DNA from: an uncultured Clostridia bacterium
GTDB lineage: Bacteria > Bacillota > Clostridia > TANB77 > CAG-508
Reading direction: 5' to 3'
Assembly (NCBI GenBank): GCA_934167835.1
Contig: CAKPLZ010000006.1
Coordinates: 38,316 to 102,315, forward strand
DNA: 64,000 nt
Notes under the pieces: model-generated
What the model saw: only the letters and a program-made list of their open reading frames with translations
Databases searched by the model: none
Told to the model about the DNA's origin: nothing
Made by a program: the position numbers and the translations under genes
Shown here: positions 26,483 through 35,101 of the stretch, piece by piece
Layout of the letters: each line of letters starts with the position of its first letter
Position numbering within the stretch: position 1 is the first letter of the stretch

Positions 26483-27199
26483 TTATAAAATTTGAAACAT
26501 TCCAAATCCTGCACTACGCTTGCTTCCTATACCTGCTTTGTACAAATATTCTAGTAATTGCTTGTCCCCTTTTATTTTAAATATACCTGTACTTGCTTCA
26601 ATTTGTTTTTCATAGAATTTTATTACTACTTTTTTAGGTTCTATTGGTTCTATTTCAAAAGTATTAACTATTTCCTGTGGAATGTCTGTTATTTTTAGTT
26701 CCTCTTTTATATTTATTTTTAGTGTTTCTAAAAACATTTCTGGACTTTCAAATGAATAATAATAATCTTTTTGTTCTTGCCTATTTCTTGCTACAAGTGG
26801 AGATTGAAATTTTACATTTATGCTATCCCCATTAATCTTTTTTTCTGGTAGCATAGCAATATTAGTTAATTTCCAAGAATTTTGATTGATTGAGAATTTT
26901 TTGTTTTTCTGATGATTGAATGAATTGTATAATACTACTGCAACTTCATAATCTGCCACAGCCATATTGATTTCAAAAGTTTTGCTGTTTAATATTATCT
27001 GTTCTTTTTCAAACTGAGGTTTTTCAAAGAATACTGAGAATGTATATGGCTTAATTATAGGTTTATTGCCATCATATAATTTCTTGAATTCCTCTTCGTT
27101 ATATTTATTAAGCGATGCTTTTATAAAACTTATTATGTTTTTGCGATATTGTATTGGCATTTTTTCATTTTCTAATTCAAAATACAGTTTTAATCTCAT
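26483..27199 (-). CDS. cas6: CRISPR-associated Cas6 endoribonuclease
   Basis: 238 residues. Cleaves pre-crRNA within the repeat. Ferredoxin-like RAMP fold; the C-terminal glycine-rich loop AGIGSKRSAGFGMFQIL is diagnostic, and a His is present in SFNHQKNKK near the middle. First gene of the cas operon, just downstream of the operon promoter. Confidence 0.93.
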   Translation of the reverse strand: MRLKLYFELENEKMPIQYRKNIISFIKASLNKYNEEEFKKLYDGNKPIIKPYTFSVFFEKPQFEKEQIILNSKTFEINMAVADYEVAVVLYNSFNHQKNKKFSINQNSWKLTNIAMLPEKKINGDSINVKFQSPLVARNRQEQKDYYYSFESPEMFLETLKINIKEELKITDIPQEIVNTFEIEPIEPKKVVIKFYEKQIEASTGIFKIKGDKQLLEYLYKAGIGSKRSAGFGMFQIL

Positions 27200-27234
27200 T
27201 TTTTCACCTCCTTCATCTCATATTTTTTAAAACA

Positions 27235-27274
27235 TTTATAGTATAACATACACTGATATGCAAAAAATGTCGAA
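27235..27274 (-). promoter_or_regulatory. cas operon promoter with a Spo0A-box-like sequence
   Basis: On the minus strand: TTGCAT (27258-27263), 17 bp, TATAAA (27235-27240). TGTCGAA, the core of a 0A box, lies at 27268-27274, immediately upstream of the -35. The regulator assignment is inference. The rest of 27200-27432 shows nothing coding. Confidence 0.6.
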
Positions 27275-27432
27275 ATGTGTAGAATAAGAAAAATTTTTTT
27301 ACTTTTTTGTTTTATTATATTTGTTTTTTACTCGTATGTCAACATTAACTTACTTTATCTCACCCCTTCTATCTTTATCCCCCTCAATTTTCTAACCCCA
27401 TAACTCATCACATCTCTATTATATTTCCTCAT

Positions 27433-27484
27433 AAAAAAACACCTCTTACAATAATATGCTTTATTATTGTAAAAGGCTTTATTT
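27433..27484 (-). terminator. Intrinsic terminator, copy A of a repeated element
   Basis: On the minus strand a 14-bp stem (CCTTTTACAATAAT / ATTATTGTAAGAGG, one G-U pair) followed by TGTTTTTT, just after the toxin gene. Nearly identical to the element at 28240-28288. Confidence 0.8.
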
Positions 27485-27757
27485 TTAAATATTTTCATAA
27501 TGTGTCCAAAGGCTAAGTATTTTGATTGTTTTTTCTTCTTCTAGTATTTGATAAACTAATCTATGCTGTACATTTATTCTTCTTGAATATGCACCTTCTA
27601 AATCTCCTACTAGTTTTTCATAAGGTGGTGGGTTTTGAAATGGATTTTGTTTAATTATTTCAATTAATTTTTTAACTTTGCTTTCTAGTTTTATTGCTTT
27701 TATTTTAGGAATGTCTTTCAGTACTTTCTTTCTGTACACGATTCTATACACTACCAC
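27485..27757 (-). CDS. YoeB/Txe-family mRNA interferase toxin
   Basis: 90 residues, typical length. RelE-superfamily fold; YoeB-like catalytic positions are visible: Glu in GDLEGAYS, Arg in YSRRINVQHRL, and His-Tyr in LWTHYENI at the C-terminus. Ribosome-dependent mRNA cleavage is the family activity. It overlaps the upstream antitoxin by 7 bases. Confidence 0.92.
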   Translation of the reverse strand: MVVYRIVYRKKVLKDIPKIKAIKLESKVKKLIEIIKQNPFQNPPPYEKLVGDLEGAYSRRINVQHRLVYQILEEEKTIKILSLWTHYENI

Positions 27758-27999
27758 TCCACCTCTTTTTCATCGACACATTCATCAATTGGTTCTTTTA
27801 GTCCTTTTATTATGTCTTCTTTTAATCCTGGTATTGATGAAATATATAAAGTTTCCATTATGTTATTATAATCCTCCTCTGATAGTACAATAGCATTTCC
27901 ATTTTTTGTAGAAATGTTTATTGGTTCATTATATTTTATTGTTTGGTCTAATAATTCATATATATCTTTTCTAAAATTTGTAACATTTACATTAGTCAT
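27751..27999 (-). CDS. YefM/Phd-family antitoxin
   Basis: 82 residues. N-terminal DNA-binding fold (VNVTNFRKDIYELLDQTIKYNEPINISTKNGNAIVLSEEDY) and an acidic disordered C-terminus (EPIDECVDEKEVEW) that wraps the toxin. Represses its own operon; the promoter at 28023-28051 contains repeated TACGCTA motifs. The ATG follows AGGAGGTG. Confidence 0.92.
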   Translation of the reverse strand: MTNVNVTNFRKDIYELLDQTIKYNEPINISTKNGNAIVLSEEDYNNIMETLYISSIPGLKEDIIKGLKEPIDECVDEKEVEW

Positions 28000-28022
28000 C
28001 GCAAAGCACCTCCTGTATTTAT

Positions 28023-28051
28023 ATTATAGCGTACGTTTTAGCGTATGTCAA
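28023..28051 (-). promoter_or_regulatory. Toxin-antitoxin promoter and operator
   Basis: Consensus TTGACA (28046-28051), exactly 17 bp, TATAAT (28023-28028). The spacer holds TACGCTA and GTACGCTA, repeated elements suited to antitoxin binding. No gene lies in 28052-28239; a short AGGAA...TTCCT hairpin is present near 28157-28171. Confidence 0.85.
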
Positions 28052-28239
28052 TATATGTGTTTATTTTTTACAAATCAGATTGATATTATGCACTTTAATA
28101 CAATGAGCATATACACCATCTCCTATTATTGAATTGTTTTTTGGATTTTAATTCTAGGAAGATTTCCTAAAATTTTATAGATTGAATACTGGTATTATAC
28201 ACTCATTTTGATTGTTTGTAAATAAATTTTTCGTTTTTT

Positions 28240-28288
28240 AAAAAACACCTCTTACAATAATATGCTTTATTATTGTAAAAGGCTTTAT
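28240..28288 (-). terminator. Intrinsic terminator, copy B of a repeated element
   Basis: Same sequence as 27433-27484 over more than 45 bases, placed directly after the YlmH-like gene. Both copies end minus-strand genes. Confidence 0.8.
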
Positions 28289-28289
28289 T

Positions 28290-29069
28290 TTATTTATACT
28301 TCTTTATCTCAACTATTCTTTTTCCCTTTTTGTTCTCTCCTAAATCAGCTCCTACTATGAACTTTCCCTTTCCTCGTATTATCAATACATCTCCTATATT
28401 TACTATCTTTGATTGCTTTGTTTCAATCTTACAATTTATTGAAACCTTCTCGCTTTCAATGAGCTTTGCTGTTTCGTTTCTTGAAAGTTTTGTTATTTCT
28501 GATACTATGTTGTCTATCCTCATTGAGTTTGATGTTATTTTAAATATATCAAAGTCTGGTTCTTTTACTTCTATGTTGTCTATGTCTATTATTGATATTT
28601 TAGATTTTTTAAATTTTGTTGTTGTAATTAAGCTATTTTTTATGTACTCTGCATTTTCTGCTAGAATTATTATGTATGCTTTATCTTCATACACTAAAAT
28701 ATCTCCCATTCGTTCTATTATTATTCCAAATTGCATTACTGTTCCTAGATAATCTCTATGTTGATATTTGCTTTTTTGCTCGTTTGGTAGGATTATTTCA
28801 ATTGCTTTTATAATATTCTTAATATTAGATATTGCTATTTCTTTTGTTAATTTTTCTGGATACATTAAGAGTATTTTACTTTCTGCCTCTTCGTATCCTC
28901 CTGTAAATATATAGTTCTTAAATTTTTGCCTTTCTAATTCTTTTTGGATGATGTTTTTTTCATTTAGGTTTAAAAAGTCTGTATATGTAATTTTATTTCT
29001 TGTTTTACAAAACTGTAATTTATCGTTTAGCTTTGCTATTATTAGTTTTTCTTCTTGATTTGTTTCCAT
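28290..29069 (-). CDS. ylmH: YlmH-like S4-domain RNA-binding protein
   Basis: 259 residues. Central region HRDYLGTVMQFGIIIERMGDILVYEDKAYI is diagnostic of YlmH. The C-terminal S4 domain (SMRIDNIVSEITKLSRNETAKLIESEKVSIN, VNIGDVLIIRGKGKFIVG) binds rRNA. YlmH-type proteins have been linked to handling of stalled large-subunit peptidyl-tRNA complexes in Firmicutes. Normal length. Single gene with its own terminator. Confidence 0.9.
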   Translation of the reverse strand: METNQEEKLIIAKLNDKLQFCKTRNKITYTDFLNLNEKNIIQKELERQKFKNYIFTGGYEEAESKILLMYPEKLTKEIAISNIKNIIKAIEIILPNEQKSKYQHRDYLGTVMQFGIIIERMGDILVYEDKAYIIILAENAEYIKNSLITTTKFKKSKISIIDIDNIEVKEPDFDIFKITSNSMRIDNIVSEITKLSRNETAKLIESEKVSINCKIETKQSKIVNIGDVLIIRGKGKFIVGADLGENKKGKRIVEIKKYK

Positions 29070-29181
29070 TATTGCTCCTTCTCTATCTTCTATTATACAT
29101 ATTTATTAGCACTTTATCAACATTTTACTTACTTTAATTTTTATGGTAAAATAGTTGCAAATTATATAAGGAGGGATTTTT

Positions 29182-30216
29182 TTGATTAAACCTGAAAGAT
29201 TAAAAAGAGGCGATAAAATCGCTGTTGTGAGCCTTTCTTGGGGTGGACTTGGAGAAAAGGAGATTATTCATAAATATTATCTTGCGAAAGATAGGCTTAA
29301 AAATATGTTTGGCTTGGAGCTTGTGCCAACTGAGCATGCTTTGAAGGGTTCTAAATTTACATACGAGCACCCTGAACTTAGAGCTAAGGATTGGATGGAT
29401 GCTTTTAAAGACCCAAGTATTAAGGCTATTTTTTCTGCTATTGGTGGAGATGATACTATTCGTTTGCTTCCATATATTGATTATGATGTTATCAAGAATA
29501 ATCCTAAAATTTTTTCTGGATTTTCAGATACTACTGCAAATCATTTTATGATGTATAAAGCTGGTGTTACTTCATTTTACGGACCTTGCATTTTATCTGA
29601 CTTTGCTCAATATGGCTCTATGTTTGATTATACTGTTGATGCTATTAATAACATATTTTTTGATGCTAACCCTCATTTTGAGATTAAGAAGTGTAATTAT
29701 TTTACAAATGAACATTTTGAATGGTGTGAAGAAAATATAAATAAAGAGAAGAAAAGAATTCCTGATTCAAAAGGCTATGAAGTGTTGCAAGGCACTGGCA
29801 AAGTTTCTGGTAAACTTTTGGGTGGATGTATTGAACTTTTGGATATGATTAATGGCACCGAGATTTGGCCATCTTTAGATGAATGGAGAAATAAGATTTT
29901 ATTTATTGAAACTAGTGAAGAAACTCCTAGTCCTCAAAATGTTAAGTATATTTTAAGAACTTTGCAAGCTCAAGGAATTCTAAATGCTATTAATGGTATT
30001 ATTGTTGGCAAACCTAGAGGTGAAACTTATTATGAGGAATATAAGGATGTTTTAAAAACTGTTGTTGGTATAGAAGCTAAAAGACTTGATTTGCCTATTA
30101 TTTATAATGTAAATTTTGGCCATAATGAGCCTATTGGAATTATTCCTTATGGAGTTGAATGTGAATTAGATTGTGATAATAAGAAAATCACATTACTTGA
30201 AAGTGGAGTTTTATAA
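29182..30216 (+). CDS. Peptidase S66 (LD-carboxypeptidase / MccF-like)
   Basis: 344 residues. N-terminus PERLKRGDKIAVVSLSWGG, the nucleophile Ser in FSGFSDTTANH, a Glu in LFIETSEETPSP, and a His in NFGHNEPIGIIPYG form the S66 Ser-Glu-His set. Family members cleave murein tetrapeptides (LdcA) or inactivate microcin C-like peptide-nucleotides (MccF); length and the MccF-like GGDDTIRLLPYID favour the MccF branch. The start is TTG behind AGGAGGG. Confidence 0.88.
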   Translation: MIKPERLKRGDKIAVVSLSWGGLGEKEIIHKYYLAKDRLKNMFGLELVPTEHALKGSKFTYEHPELRAKDWMDAFKDPSIKAIFSAIGGDDTIRLLPYIDYDVIKNNPKIFSGFSDTTANHFMMYKAGVTSFYGPCILSDFAQYGSMFDYTVDAINNIFFDANPHFEIKKCNYFTNEHFEWCEENINKEKKRIPDSKGYEVLQGTGKVSGKLLGGCIELLDMINGTEIWPSLDEWRNKILFIETSEETPSPQNVKYILRTLQAQGILNAINGIIVGKPRGETYYEEYKDVLKTVVGIEAKRLDLPIIYNVNFGHNEPIGIIPYGVECELDCDNKKITLLESGVL

Positions 30217-30223
30217 ACTCCAC

Positions 30224-31222
30224 TTAAACTATATATTTAATCTCGTTATTTGGAAAATACTGTTTCATTTTCTCCAAGAAAAATCTTGTGCCTTCCTCTC
30301 GTATTTGTGGTTTATACATATATTTTCCCTTGCCTCTTCCTGTCATTTTTGTTTCATCAAAAAGATTTATCGCGTTTGGAAAAGCCTCTTTATTTATCAT
30401 TTTATGAACATAGCTGTATGTCATAAAAATCAATTCAAAAAAAGCATTTTTCTTGACGGCTGTACTTAAGTTTTCTTGTAAAAAGATTAATAAATTTTCA
30501 TATTCTTCTTTCCAGTTATCTACAAAAATTATTGGTGCAATAAGAATTCCTACTTTGTAACCAGCTTCTTGTAGCTTGTTTATCGCTTTTACTCTGTTTG
30601 CTAAATTTGATGTTCCAAATTCTACCCTTCGAATTATATTCTCTGGATTAACACTCATTCTTACAATTACTCTGCCTTTATGATCTAAATTTAAAATAGG
30701 TTCTACCATATCAAACTTGGTTGGAAATGTTAAGTATCCTCTCTTGTTATTGGCAAAATTGGGAATTGTCCATTCTAAATTGTTTGTTATTGTGTTTTCT
30801 AAAATCAAATCACTATTGCTTCCTATCTCGAAGGTTAGCTCTTTTTCACTTTGATTTGATGTTTTAATTATCTTGTTTAGCATTTCTTCTCTATTTACAA
30901 AAAGCCTCAAATATGAGCATTTGTTGTAATTGCATACTAAATAGCAGTACATACACATTGCTGTGCAACCAGATGAAGTATATGGCACAAGGAAATCGGA
31001 AGTTTTGTGATTTGGAACGAATTTATGCGTTTTTCTAATTCCAATTATTAAGTCTTTCTTCATATCTGTAAAATCACAATTTCCTCTACATCTCATTTCT
31101 GGTATGTTGTTGTGGTTCTCAATTATCATTTTGGGAACATCTTTATATTTTTCTAAAAGCTCTTGACCAAGTTTATAGTTTGTTATATTTTCTTCATACA
31201 AAATCTCTTTTGGCATAAACAT
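30224..31222 (-). CDS. splB: Spore photoproduct lyase (radical SAM)
   Basis: 332 residues. Radical SAM motif in SSGCTAMCMYCYLVC (C-x3-C-x2-C), preceded by HKTSDFLVPYT, which is characteristic of SplB. Repairs the thymine dimer typical of UV-irradiated spores using SAM. GSNSDLI and RVIVRMSVNPE match downstream family blocks. It is convergent with the S66 gene with almost no spacing. Supports a sporulating host. Confidence 0.93.
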   Translation of the reverse strand: MFMPKEILYEENITNYKLGQELLEKYKDVPKMIIENHNNIPEMRCRGNCDFTDMKKDLIIGIRKTHKFVPNHKTSDFLVPYTSSGCTAMCMYCYLVCNYNKCSYLRLFVNREEMLNKIIKTSNQSEKELTFEIGSNSDLILENTITNNLEWTIPNFANNKRGYLTFPTKFDMVEPILNLDHKGRVIVRMSVNPENIIRRVEFGTSNLANRVKAINKLQEAGYKVGILIAPIIFVDNWKEEYENLLIFLQENLSTAVKKNAFFELIFMTYSYVHKMINKEAFPNAINLFDETKMTGRGKGKYMYKPQIREEGTRFFLEKMKQYFPNNEIKYIV

Positions 31223-31337
31223 TTTGCTTTCACCTCAAGAATATTTTGATAGGTTTTTGATTAAATTATACAATGTAATTATTTTTTGTTATTTACATTA
31301 AACTTGATATTAAAACTTAAGTAACATACATTTAATT

Positions 31338-32115
31338 TTATTCTTTTTTTCCTAAATTTAATCTTCTCATTTCTGTAGCATTTTTGTTTGATATTATTTG
31401 CTTCCCTGTTTTTCTTTCCAATTGTTCCCTTGCTGATTTAGCAATATTCCCACCTTCTTTAACAGATTCTTGTGTTTTATCAAATCCTATTTCATTTTTA
31501 CTTTTTGATATTTCTGTTGCAGATGTCTCAGCTAACATATTTAATACCAATTCCATATTAGTCATATTGTCTCTAAGATTTTCCTTTTTTAGCCCCTTTA
31601 ATTTTTTATAATCTTTTACTGTATATCCACTCCAAGTCTTAGTTAAAAGATTAGTTAATATTGCAAAATCTTTGCTATCTTTAATTCCCTTTTGTTTCAA
31701 TTCATCTGTAAATTCTTTTCTTATATCAATTGTCTTTAGCCTCTGATTTATCCATTCTTCTGAATAGCCCTTTTTCCTATATATGTCTAGTGCTCTATTT
31801 ATTGCTATTTCTGGATCATAAGCCTCATCTATTCTTTCCTTGCCTACTCCGTGCTAGCCACAATTTAAAAGGTTCTGCTTTTTTTGATGGTATTGATTGT
31901 ACTAAACGCAAAACCTGCTCGGTTGACATTACATCTGTATCTCTCATTTTCCCATCATAAGCTCTCATTTTCAACTGGTTAGTAGCACTAACCAGTTCAC
32001 TGCCTTCTTGAACCAGCTTATTTTTAAGCCATTTCCAGTAATTTCTTGATTTTTGATAGTCATTATCAGTTAATACTGCTATTACATCTACAACAGAAAA
32101 GAACCATTTTTCCAC
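31338..32115 (-). CDS. Bro-N/DinD-like protein with a +1 shift at CGG
   Basis: The Bro-N-type domain begins EKWFFSVVDVIAVLTDNDYQKSRNYWKWLKNKL and continues to KAEPFKLWLA, where the zero frame meets CGG (31849-31851) and then runs to a stop 8 codons later. Skipping the C gives AGVGKERIDEAYDPEIAINRAL, then the DinD-like C-terminal half (RKGYSEEWINQRLKTIDIRKEFTDELKQKGI) to the end. The product is 258 residues from a GTG at 32115. Homologues extend further N-terminally; sense codons (KIRAKWNET) continue upstream but no good start is seen, so the 5' end may be truncated. Function is uncertain; such proteins occur in phage and damage-inducible loci. Confidence 0.75.
31849..31851 (-). other. CGG +1 frameshift site 5 (Bro/DinD-like gene)
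   Basis: mRNA CTA GCA CGG AGT AGG CAA. Omitting C gives CTA GCA GGA GTA GGC AAG GAA AGA (LAGVGKER), the expected WLAxVGxERI segment of the family. Confidence 0.85.
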
Positions 32116-32251
32116 AGTTTCATTCCACTTTGCTCTAATTTTTTTATTTTATCATAAAATTTTCCTAAGTCAATTTTTTTAGATAACTCCTAATTTCTAT
32201 TGACATTTTGTATAATTCTATGTTACAATTTTCCCATTACTAATAAAAGAG

Positions 32252-34411
32252 GTGTTACAAATAGATTCAAAAATTGTTCTAAAAAGGTTTTTTGGTTATG
32301 ATAGTTTTAGAACTGGGCAAGAGGAAATCGTAAATCAAATTTTGATGGGCAAGGATGTTTTAGGAATTATGCCTACTGGTGCTGGTAAGTCAATTTGTTA
32401 TCAGGTACCTGCTTTAATGCTTCCTGGTGTAACTATTGTAATTTCTCCACTTATTTCTCTTATGAAAGATCAAGTTGATTCTTTAAATGCTATGGGAATT
32501 CCTGCTACATTTATTAATAGTACTCTTTCTGCTTCTGAGTATGCGGGAGCTGTTCAAAACATTTTGTATGATGTATATAAAATTATTTACATTGCCCCTG
32601 AAAGGCTTAATTCTTCATCATTTATTGATATTTTAAAATCAATAAATATTTCCATGATTACAGTTGATGAAGCTCATTGTATTTCACAATGGGGACATGA
32701 TTTTAGGCCAACATATAGGGAAATTGCAAATGTTATATCTACTTTAAAGAAAAGGCCTATTGTTTCAGCTTTTACTGCAACTGCAACAGATATTGTTCGT
32801 GATGATATTATTAATCTTCTTAAACTTCAAAAGCCTTATGTTCTAACAACTGGGTTTGATAGGGCTAATTTAACTTTTTCTGTTGAATATCCAATTAGCA
32901 AAAGAAAATTCATTACTGATTTTGTTAAGAAAAATAAAGACATTTCTGGAATTATTTACTGCCTTACTAGAAAAACGGTTATCGCTTTATATGATGAGCT
33001 TTCTGCTTTAGGATATAAAGTTTCAAAATATCATGGAGGAATGACTGAGAAGGAAAGAACTCAAAATCAAGAAGACTTTGTTTATGATAGAACATCTATA
33101 ATGGTTGCTACTAATGCTTTTGGAATGGGTATTGATAAATCTAATATTAGATATGTTATCCATTACAATATGCCAAAAGACCTAGAAAGTTACTATCAAG
33201 AAGCAGGTCGTGCTGGGCGTGATGGGGATAATTCTAGATGTATCTTGTTATTCAGTAGGGCTGATATTATAACTAATAAATTTCTAATTGAGCAGACTGA
33301 ACATAAGTCTGATACTAGTGTGGAATATAAAAAGCTAAATGATATTATTGATTATTGCAATACAGATATGTGCCTTAGAAAATATATTTTAGAGTACTTT
33401 GGTGAACTACCTTTGTTTGATAACTGCCATAATTGTGGCAACTGTTTATCAGAAGTTGAAAAGGCTGATATTACTGTTGATGCAATGAAAATATTATCTT
33501 GTATCAAGAGATTGAAAGAGAAATATGGTTCTGGAGTTGTAACAGATGTTTTAAAGGGCTCTAATACCTATAAAAATCAAATGCTTGGGTTTGATAAATT
33601 ATCAACTTTTGGAATTATGAGTGAATATTCAAAAAATACAATAAAAGATTTAATATATTTTCTAATTACAGAAGGTTATATAGAAACCTTTGGCGATAAG
33701 TATCCTGTACTTAGGCTTACACCTAGTGCTTCAAAAGTCTTGTTTGAAAGCGAAAAGGTTACAATTAAAAGAAAAATTGAAAAGTCTATTGAAGCTCAAG
33801 TTGATGAAGTTTATGACGCTAAACTTTTTGAGATTTTAAAAGCTTTAAGAAAAAGAATATCAGAAGAAACACATGTGCCACCATTTATAGTGTTTTCAGA
33901 TACATCTTTAAAACAAATGGCAACATATTTTCCAACTTCAGAAGAGCAAATGCTGAAAATAAGTGGTGTTGGATATTCTAAGTTTGATAAATATGGCAAT
34001 AGATTTTTAGAAACAATCAGACCTTATGTTTCTGAAAACAATATAACTCCAAAAGAAATTCCTATAGAAACTCCAAAGAAAAAATCTTCTGTAGAATCTT
34101 CACCTAAAGTAAACACTGCAGAAATTTCTTACAATCTATTCAAACAAGGCAAATCTATTAAAGAAATTGCAGAAGAGCGTGGTTTTGTTACAACAACCAT
34201 TGAAACTCATTTACTAAAATACTTTGAAAATGGTGAAAATATAGATTTATCTAAATACATACATTCAAATTATGAGCAAGATATTTACAATGCAATTGAT
34301 ACCTACGGAGCAGAAAAACTTCGAGTGTTAAAAGATGCTTTGCCTGATGGTGTAAGCTATTTCGATATAAAATATTTCTTAATAAAATATAAACAAAAAA
34401 ATGCAGTCTAG
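32252..34411 (+). CDS. recQ: ATP-dependent DNA helicase RecQ
   Basis: 719 residues. Motif I PTGAGKSICYQ near residue 45, motif II VDEAHCISQWGHDFRP, motif VI QEAGRAGRDG, then the RecQ zinc-binding Cys set (CLRKYILEYFGE...CHNCGNC), an RQC winged helix, an HRDC domain (LKALRKRISEETHVPPFIVFS) and a C-terminal HTH_40 domain (SIKEIAEERGFVTTTIETHLLKYF). Acts in recombination repair. The start is uncertain: GTG at 32252 overlaps the best ribosome binding site (AAGAGG), so a non-canonical start a few codons later is possible. Several CGG trinucleotides occur, none in frame. Confidence 0.93.
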   Translation: MLQIDSKIVLKRFFGYDSFRTGQEEIVNQILMGKDVLGIMPTGAGKSICYQVPALMLPGVTIVISPLISLMKDQVDSLNAMGIPATFINSTLSASEYAGAVQNILYDVYKIIYIAPERLNSSSFIDILKSINISMITVDEAHCISQWGHDFRPTYREIANVISTLKKRPIVSAFTATATDIVRDDIINLLKLQKPYVLTTGFDRANLTFSVEYPISKRKFITDFVKKNKDISGIIYCLTRKTVIALYDELSALGYKVSKYHGGMTEKERTQNQEDFVYDRTSIMVATNAFGMGIDKSNIRYVIHYNMPKDLESYYQEAGRAGRDGDNSRCILLFSRADIITNKFLIEQTEHKSDTSVEYKKLNDIIDYCNTDMCLRKYILEYFGELPLFDNCHNCGNCLSEVEKADITVDAMKILSCIKRLKEKYGSGVVTDVLKGSNTYKNQMLGFDKLSTFGIMSEYSKNTIKDLIYFLITEGYIETFGDKYPVLRLTPSASKVLFESEKVTIKRKIEKSIEAQVDEVYDAKLFEILKALRKRISEETHVPPFIVFSDTSLKQMATYFPTSEEQMLKISGVGYSKFDKYGNRFLETIRPYVSENNITPKEIPIETPKKKSSVESSPKVNTAEISYNLFKQGKSIKEIAEERGFVTTTIETHLLKYFENGENIDLSKYIHSNYEQDIYNAIDTYGAEKLRVLKDALPDGVSYFDIKYFLIKYKQKNAV

Positions 34412-34425
34412 GCTGCATTTTTTTA
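34394..34425. terminator. Bidirectional terminator between recQ and the DUF3298 gene
   Basis: AAAAAATGCAG TCTAGG CTGCATTTTTTTA, a short perfect stem with A and T tracts on both sides, between converging genes. Confidence 0.8.
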
Positions 34426-35052
34426 CACTCTTTTTATTCTAAATGTTGGTATTCCTGTTGAGTATGGTGCTATATCATAGTGTTGGTAATAAATATATAC
34501 TGCATCTTTTGTTAGATAAAAACTATTTGGGTTAAATGTACTTATAACAAGCTGGCAGCTGTCTTCAAAAAATACTCGTGGATTTGCTGCAATTTGTCTG
34601 TTTATTTCTTTGAATATGTCTACCATAAAATATGGATTATTCTTAAATACATCTTCTAGTTTAATCATTTTACCTGTTATCATATTCCAGTTTTGTGATG
34701 TTCTAACAGTATCTCCATGTGCTCCACCTGAATAGATGTATTCATCTGCATACAAACTTATAACATTATTTGCATTTAATGTTACTTCATAATTTCGAAC
34801 AACCTCGTATGCCCTTTGTGGGTAACCATTCTTTTTGTTATACTTATAAAGTTCCACTGCTTGCTTAAATAGCTCATTTTCACATTTTCTTTGCAAAGAA
34901 AATGCCTGTTTTTTGTTGTATATATTGAAGTTAATTATGCCAAAACTATGTGTTTTTGCTTCAATATATGGATAGTTAATTTTGTAAGTTAGAACTGCTG
35001 TGCCATCATACATCATTTTTCTTTCTAAAACATTATTATCAATTTTATACAT
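34423..35052 (-). CDS. DUF3298/DUF4163-type protein
   Basis: About 209 residues from the ATG at 35052. The sequence shows the DUF4163-like first half (YIEAKTHSFGIINFNIYNKKQ) and the DUF3298 half with YSGGAHGDTVRTSQNWNMITGKMIKLEDVF and DAVYIYYQHYDIAPYSTGIPTFRI. This domain pair is found in RsiV-type proteins, but no membrane segment or anti-sigma domain is present here. A hairpin covers its Shine-Dalgarno region (35062-35085). Function unknown. Confidence 0.8.
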   Translation of the reverse strand: MYKIDNNVLERKMMYDGTAVLTYKINYPYIEAKTHSFGIINFNIYNKKQAFSLQRKCENELFKQAVELYKYNKKNGYPQRAYEVVRNYEVTLNANNVISLYADEYIYSGGAHGDTVRTSQNWNMITGKMIKLEDVFKNNPYFMVDIFKEINRQIAANPRVFFEDSCQLVISTFNPNSFYLTKDAVYIYYQHYDIAPYSTGIPTFRIKRV

Positions 35053-35061
35053 AAAAATCCC

Positions 35062-35085
35062 CCTCAAGTAAATATATGCTTGAGG
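35062..35085 (-). promoter_or_regulatory. Hairpin overlapping the ribosome binding site of the DUF3298 gene
   Basis: Minus strand CCTCAAG (35085-35079) pairs with CTTGAGG (35068-35062); the 3' arm runs into the GAGGGGG Shine-Dalgarno. It could hide the site or end the upstream transcript weakly. Confidence 0.45.
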
Positions 35086-35101
35086 TGTGAGTTTTGTTAT
35101 T

